Positions 5,726-5,732 of a stretch of 5,732 bases of DNA are shown here, piece by piece. Under the pieces are notes generated by a model that was not told where the DNA came from, ran no database searches, and was given only the letters and a program-made list of their open reading frames with translations. Numbering within the stretch: position 1 is the stretch's first letter; every line of letters begins with the position of its first letter. The DNA comes from Quadrisphaera sp. (GTDB lineage Bacteria; Actinomycetota; Actinomycetes; Actinomycetales; Quadrisphaeraceae), in NCBI GenBank assembly GCA_029258695.1, contig JARIBR010000279.1, forward strand, positions 1 through 5,732, in the 5' to 3' direction. The translations under genes were made by a program, and so were the position numbers.

Positions 5726-5732
5726 TCGTCGG

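Overview
The window is very GC-rich DNA with dense coding on both strands, G/C-ending codons and GTG starts. The protein sequences and the grpE-dnaJ-hspR order point to an actinobacterium (Actinomycetota). A Kineosporiales- or Micrococcales-like genome would fit, but the genus cannot be fixed from the sequence alone. Everything looks chromosomal and core. I see no mobile element, CRISPR array, tRNA or rRNA.

Left part (1-1852, + strand): the 3' end of the heat-shock operon, presumably dnaK-grpE-dnaJ-hspR with dnaK and most of grpE outside the window. It holds the last 58 codons of grpE, a complete dnaJ whose product has no cysteine-rich zinc-finger domain, and hspR, the MerR-family repressor of this operon. 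A perfect 14-bp inverted repeat lies between grpE and dnaJ. A 13-codon minicistron overlaps the dnaJ stop and the hspR start by 4 nt each. In the best-known model (Streptomyces), DnaK/GrpE/DnaJ refold proteins while DnaK acts as co-repressor for HspR, giving negative feedback.

Middle (1880-4036, - strand): one large gene convergent with hspR. It encodes a 718-residue membrane protein with about nine transmembrane helices, a GGDEF domain and an EAL domain. Both catalytic signatures are intact, so the protein could both make and degrade cyclic di-GMP. A short inverted repeat between the two convergent stops is a candidate shared terminator.

Right part (4037-5732): a short divergent intergenic region, then a full-length decarboxylating 6-phosphogluconate dehydrogenase (gnd) on the + strand with the complete catalytic set. 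A weak compound hairpin follows its stop at the window edge.

The window is mostly ordinary housekeeping and signalling. I do not see an obvious new system. The points most worth a second look are the grpE-dnaJ hairpin, the minicistron bridging dnaJ and hspR, the zinc-finger-less DnaJ with a duplicated linker motif, and the bifunctional-looking GGDEF-EAL protein with no I-site and an unassigned membrane sensor.
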